From: Acidobacteriota bacterium
GTDB lineage: Bacteria > Acidobacteriota > Terriglobia > Terriglobales > Acidobacteriaceae
Length of the DNA: 64,000 bases
Assembly (NCBI GenBank): GCA_021818585.1
Contig: JAKATU010000085.1
Span: forward strand, 53,883-117,882
Reading direction: 5' to 3'
Shown: positions 61,401 to 64,000 of the stretch, piece after piece
Layout of the letters: every line of letters starts with the position of its first letter
Position numbering within the stretch: position 1 is the first letter of the stretch
Made by a program: the position numbers and the translations under genes
The notes under the pieces: generated by a model
Database searches by the model: none
Seen by the model: the letters and a program-made list of their open reading frames with translations, nothing else
What the model was told of the DNA's origin: nothing

Positions 61401-63616
61401 CCGTCTTTTGCGAAACGAGTACTGCGCAAATGAGCAAGGTGTAAAGGGGCATCGACAAGCAACTGCTTGGCAGCAACCAAATCTCCGATATGTCGCAAGG
61501 AAAGAGACGCCGACGCGAGGCCAAGTGCATCACTGATTTCATTCGCAGCTCGTTGCGCCTTTCCAAGATGAGCTTCGGCAGCAGAAAAAAGCCGCAGTAG
61601 CTCATAGAGACTTGCGATAGAGTAGTTTCTCAGGCCTAGGTCGTCTAACAATGCATCCAGCTTTATGAATTGTTCCGGAATACTGCTGTCAAGCAAGGAT
61701 TCGACAGTACCGGATGCAATAGCGGCTCCAAACTCCCTGACTGAATCGAGAAAGCTATGCACTATTCTGCACTTTGCAGCAGAGCGAAAGGACGGTAGCA
61801 GCTCGCAGATATAGTCGGTATCGTCGGCGTTGTTTACGAGAGGCAGGCCATAAATGCTCTGCAACCATTCGCCACCGTCTGACTCAGCCTTATTTGCGAT
61901 GAAATCTTCAAATGTTAGCTCAAACATCTCCTCACAATCCGTAATGAGGGAGATGCGGCTTTCATACGCGGATTTCAAAGCGTGGAGTTCATCCATTAAG
62001 CGCTCCCGATCCGCCGCACGAAACTCCGTATTAGAGAGCCACGCCCACGGGCTCGCCTCTGTATTTGCCGATCCACCAGCATCTGACAGACGCCGTAGAT
62101 GGGCGACATAGGTAGAGACAAGATCTTTTCGTATATGCAGTGCGCGAAAATCCCAAGTATGAGCGTCAGGAAGTGAGACCGCGCTGGCCTTCAGAAGTGC
62201 ATCTGGAAGCTCTGTACTGAGCTTGTCTCGTTGCCATATAAGCTCAAAGGGAGATTTCCCAATCGCAGCGTAGGGAGTATTCAGGAGAGACACATATTTT
62301 CTGAGCTCGTCACGCTTGATCCCCATGAGAGTCTGCTTGTGAGCCAGAATTGTCGGCGGAGTGAAATACGCCTGAATGCGCTTATCCAAGGATTTCAGCA
62401 TCTCGACTTTATTTGCCTTGTGACTGTGGAGTTCTAAGCAAAAATCTCCAATTCCGGCGCTATCGAGCCGTCGCTTTACAACATCCAGAGCAGCCATTTT
62501 CTCAGCTACGAACAGTACGCTCTTGCCTGCTGCTATTGTCTCTGCAATTAGATTGGTAATTGTCTGCGATTTTCCTGTGCCCGGAGGACCCTCGATTACG
62601 AGGTTCTTGCCTCGTGCCGCATCGATCAACGCACTATGCTGAGAACTATCAGCGTCATAGATTAGCGGTGGAGCGGCATTCTTAGTTTCCTCTTCATCTA
62701 TATCGAACTCGCTTGCCAATCCCGACCCCTCGTTGCTATCGCCAGCAAACAGCTCAAGCAGGCGGGCATGTTGAACCAAAGCGTTGGAGCCCCATCTGTC
62801 TGAATCGAGGTCCAGATACATCAAGAGCTTGGCGAAACTTAACAACGACAGTGATACCTGGCGACAAACCTTCCAGTCTTTCTTTCGTTCCAGTATTGGC
62901 ACGAAACGCTGGAAATACTGCTCCGGCGATTCATCTTCCTCTAGTTCCGGTATCTGGATGCCGAAATCAATCCTCATCTTTTCCACGAGTGAAAGGTTTG
63001 TGGTTAAGTCTTCATCGTTATATTTCAGACGGAAAGAGCGATTTGCGTCTTTGGACTTCGGAATTACCAACTCAACTGGCACAACCAGAAGAGGCGCGTA
63101 TGATGCCTTGGATGAATCATCTGACTCGCGCCATTCAAGGTAGCCGAAGACAAGATGAAGCAGATTAACCCCGGACTCCTCGCGAGCCGTCTTCGCAGTG
63201 GTTCCGATCTTGCGAAGCGTTGCCTCTAGTCCGTCCTGATATTGCAAGACGCGAAGGTTGTCCTCCTGACCGCTCCCGCTTATAAGGTCTATTGAAGTGG
63301 ACCATCCGAGTTCTTTAGCAAAGTTCGCAGGCGCGGGCATCTCGCCTAGTTCATCCACGTATCCCTTGTCAGGTTCAGGCACGAAGACAAAGGGCAGTTC
63401 TATGCCAGCCAGAAGGTTTTTATAGATCGCTTCGTGATCGGCATCAACAATTCTCACAGATGACCTGCCGTGTCTGAAGCTAATCAGATTGTTCCGCTTG
63501 GTGATGTCGAGGAGGCGTAAGCGAAGTTTCTCCAACTCGCGGCGGACTGCTTCTGCCTTTTGCGGGTCGTTTGACTCTTTCGACTTTCTCCCCGTCTGAC
63601 TAGCAGGAACTTGCAC
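58451..63616 (-). CDS. Very large DUF4011-type SF1 helicase fused to a Vsr/MTES_1575-like nuclease
   Basis: 1721 aa from GTG 63616 (GAGGAG ~11 bases upstream; TTG 63688 also possible). N-terminal DUF4011 hallmark LRLLDITKRNNLISF at ~33-47. Walker A EGPPGTGKSQTITNL near 345; a ~900-residue helical insertion follows; Walker B FDLVVMDEASQLRPEDALG near 1320 and the helicase end GHRRLNVLITRAKKRTVVF. The last ~110 residues form a restriction-type nuclease: FIDLGVRHP, LGVEFDGKSYHSGRSARDRD and WKIHRIWSTDWFKN. DUF4011-helicase-Vsr fusions are a known predicted anti-phage system. The gene is visibly AT-richer than the core chromosome, which fits acquisition. Confidence 0.93.
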   Translation of the reverse strand: MQVPASQTGRKSKESNDPQKAEAVRRELEKLRLRLLDITKRNNLISFRHGRSSVRIVDADHEAIYKNLLAGIELPFVFVPEPDKGYVDELGEMPAPANFAKELGWSTSIDLISGSGQEDNLRVLQYQDGLEATLRKIGTTAKTAREESGVNLLHLVFGYLEWRESDDSSKASYAPLLVVPVELVIPKSKDANRSFRLKYNDEDLTTNLSLVEKMRIDFGIQIPELEEDESPEQYFQRFVPILERKKDWKVCRQVSLSLLSFAKLLMYLDLDSDRWGSNALVQHARLLELFAGDSNEGSGLASEFDIDEEETKNAAPPLIYDADSSQHSALIDAARGKNLVIEGPPGTGKSQTITNLIAETIAAGKSVLFVAEKMAALDVVKRRLDSAGIGDFCLELHSHKANKVEMLKSLDKRIQAYFTPPTILAHKQTLMGIKRDELRKYVSLLNTPYAAIGKSPFELIWQRDKLSTELPDALLKASAVSLPDAHTWDFRALHIRKDLVSTYVAHLRRLSDAGGSANTEASPWAWLSNTEFRAADRERLMDELHALKSAYESRISLITDCEEMFELTFEDFIANKAESDGGEWLQSIYGLPLVNNADDTDYICELLPSFRSAAKCRIVHSFLDSVREFGAAIASGTVESLLDSSIPEQFIKLDALLDDLGLRNYSIASLYELLRLFSAAEAHLGKAQRAANEISDALGLASASLSLRHIGDLVAAKQLLVDAPLHLAHLRSTRFAKDGLNTILVRGKQESAALQSERSALKAEELAVEAEEESLRAEKAQLAEQLDFDDKSSAKEFLVMANIFAQTPWYARFGKAYRAANSKYTAMCVMPAKQTRLQKADSLRVLARYCSKCDELFNRRDRLRAKSDEIRSRVDGFSTSAEYKAWLEDHFIGLETPWDDLVIVSRWYGEVYSRLPEHREYASTVRSALLSLPSSRLKSVIVSPDGNTPGFAELEQALNQLTALHSAIPYLDFEYQDSDVNSFLNAARNIVEVASKVLRTLEPLNLEETTSRHQIKELFAEVAKAQSLRKALNTDEETKAVLGGHFKGIDTAVEPLADTLALVRAIAQAIAEANLPPAVHRYLLSEHYAERIVGVKEWGRSFTANNAAINSSQEALREFGWTGSVDLKSASSISEACSRMQNCIDSAEVLPLWLDTKRVEKQLYELGLKSLVGLCAGGAINCDELPASFDYLFCSSLVMRLFSDHPDLFRASGATQDEARARFASLDCDVIELNRMDVAARASNRHVPNGYRGQSVKAYTDKQLLVHEISKQRNHVPIRQLMKRAGAAIQGLKPCFMMSPMSVAQFLEPGRIHFDLVVMDEASQLRPEDALGAIARGAQLVVVGDPKQLPPTAYFQRTIDDETEESDDNSAVAEGESILDVAWGCYQPARRLRWHYRSQHESLIRFSNQEFYDGDLVLFPSAYEKHDDLGVKYVPVSDGIFENRKNPVEAGMVVDAILDHIRCYPSESLGVVTMNFEQRELIEELLDKKLKDDSVSNAWIESGAGTPNEFFIKNLENVQGDERDVIFVSVTYGRDSQGNYYQRFAGVNSKSGHRRLNVLITRAKKRTVVFSSLDPDFIRDEPGTAWGVRALKGYMRFAKSGVTAQPQISPGAEPSNEHEAAVSFVLRSHGYEVVPQVGVSGYFIDLGVRHPIKPGAWLLGVEFDGKSYHSGRSARDRDRLRQMALENQGWKIHRIWSTDWFKNRKSEVDRLLNRVRTLENQ

Positions 63617-63950
63617 GGCTATGAGCTCTCCTCTGAAAGAAGTGCTAAACGAAATCCACCAAGTTTGCCCATACTCCAAAAGCAGCAACTGAGCTGCCCG
63701 TCAGAGGCTTCTGGAACGAGACGACACTCTACCGGCAAATTCTCCATTGCTGCTTGCCTTTATTCAATCCCTGAAAATGCTCAAAGTTCTGTAGGTGCAC
63801 AGCTTATGATGACGCATTCTTCGTCTGGTCCCGTCCAGGATCAGGACAAGCCATGAAATGTTCTTGGAAGGAAGTGTAAATGAAGGGCCGCAACAGGCAC
63901 GTGCTCCGTGTGAGGTTGTAATGGATTCCTTTACACTGTAATATACGATT
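63617..63950. other. 334-base gap upstream of the helicase-nuclease gene
   Basis: No convincing gene. It must hold the minus-strand promoter of the helicase gene; I see no clear -35/-10 there. On the plus strand two tiny ORFs (63853-63879, 8 codons, and 63880-63921, 13 codons) abut, the second with GGAAGGAAG close upstream. The plus-strand promoter for the edge gene is at 63916-63944. Confidence 0.5.
63916..63944 (+). promoter_or_regulatory. Probable sigma-70 promoter of the edge gene
   Basis: TTGTAA (63916-63921), exactly 17 bases, TAATAT (63939-63944). Each hexamer matches consensus at 4 of 6 positions. The spacer/-10 junction contains TTACA-C-TGTAA (63931-63941), an inverted repeat where a repressor could sit. 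The ATG follows the -10 by 6 bases. Confidence 0.5.
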
Positions 63951-64000
63951 ATGGCTACTGCGACTGCAAGGAAATCGAAGGTCTACACAATCAGCCTGCC
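63951..64000 (+). CDS. Ribbon-helix-helix/CopG-like protein, 5' fragment
   Basis: Starts ATG 63951 and runs off the window (16 codons visible: MATATARKSKVYTISLP). A basic N-terminus then KVYTISLP is the first beta strand pattern of RHH/CopG antitoxin-type regulators, which usually autoregulate. There is no ribosome site, and the -10 ends only 6 bases before the ATG, so the mRNA is probably leaderless. The family is inferred from very little sequence. Confidence 0.4.
   Translation, partial: MATATARKSKVYTISL

Noticed and set aside
63853..63921. Two tiny abutting plus-strand ORFs (8 and 13 codons)
   Set aside because: Too short to support; a good ribosome site alone is not enough, and the second ends inside the promoter of the next gene.

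Overview
The window looks like chromosome of an Acidobacteriota member, probably class Terriglobia (Acidobacteriaceae-like). The lineage call is inferred from gene content, not from a marker search: a very large TonB-dependent receptor with an N-terminal carboxypeptidase-regulatory domain, two 'VWFA-related acidobacterial' proteins, a CRTAC1/ASPIC-UnbV protein, a DUF5715 protein, acidobacterial TPR and LolA-like secreted proteins, and GC-rich third codon positions that create long antisense shadow frames.

Layout. 1-8.4 kb: a partial ThiO-like oxidase, a coiled-coil membrane protein, a RelE/HigB-type toxin-antitoxin pair with a palindromic operator, two small membrane proteins, polX, a Kdo-hydroxylase gene overlapping a small membrane-protein gene, and ruvA. 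8.4-11.5 kb: an accessory patch with a DUF4256 gene bracketed by two copies of a palindromic repeat, an HNH nuclease with a possible PUA/EVE-like domain, and an orphan ABC ATPase. 11.5-27.8 kb: envelope and signalling genes (a cNMP-binding histidine kinase, a TPR protein, the TonB receptor with CG-centred palindromes upstream, a CRTAC1 protein, two VWA proteins, an EamA transporter, an alcohol dehydrogenase, an MbfA-like ferritin/VIT1 fusion).

27.9-34.1 kb: an aromatic amino acid block on the minus strand, in transcription order trpC, trpF, a 51-codon coupled ORF, a hairpin terminator, trpB, trpA, chorismate mutase, aroF (DAHP synthase), tyrA. It joins the entry step, the tyrosine branch and the end of the tryptophan branch. 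34-51.2 kb is core chromosome: DUF5715, YIP1, fabF-acpP, rmuC, HIT, polysaccharide deacetylase, metK, recX, SDR, pcrA, with palindromic repeats in many intergenic gaps.

51.2 kb to the right edge is a different block, visibly more AT-rich in its helicase part. Read in transcription order on the minus strand it has a very large DUF4011-type helicase fused to a Vsr-like nuclease, a 174-aa conserved protein, a palindrome-rich gap that could be an oriT, a small relaxosome-like protein, a VirD4/TraD-type coupling protein, a 259-aa unknown protein and a MobF relaxase-helicase. No mating-pair-formation genes are visible. I read it as part of an integrated mobilizable element carrying a predicted anti-phage helicase-nuclease. 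A ribbon-helix-helix-like gene with a very short or absent leader begins at the right edge. No rRNA, tRNA, CRISPR array or transposase gene was recognised.
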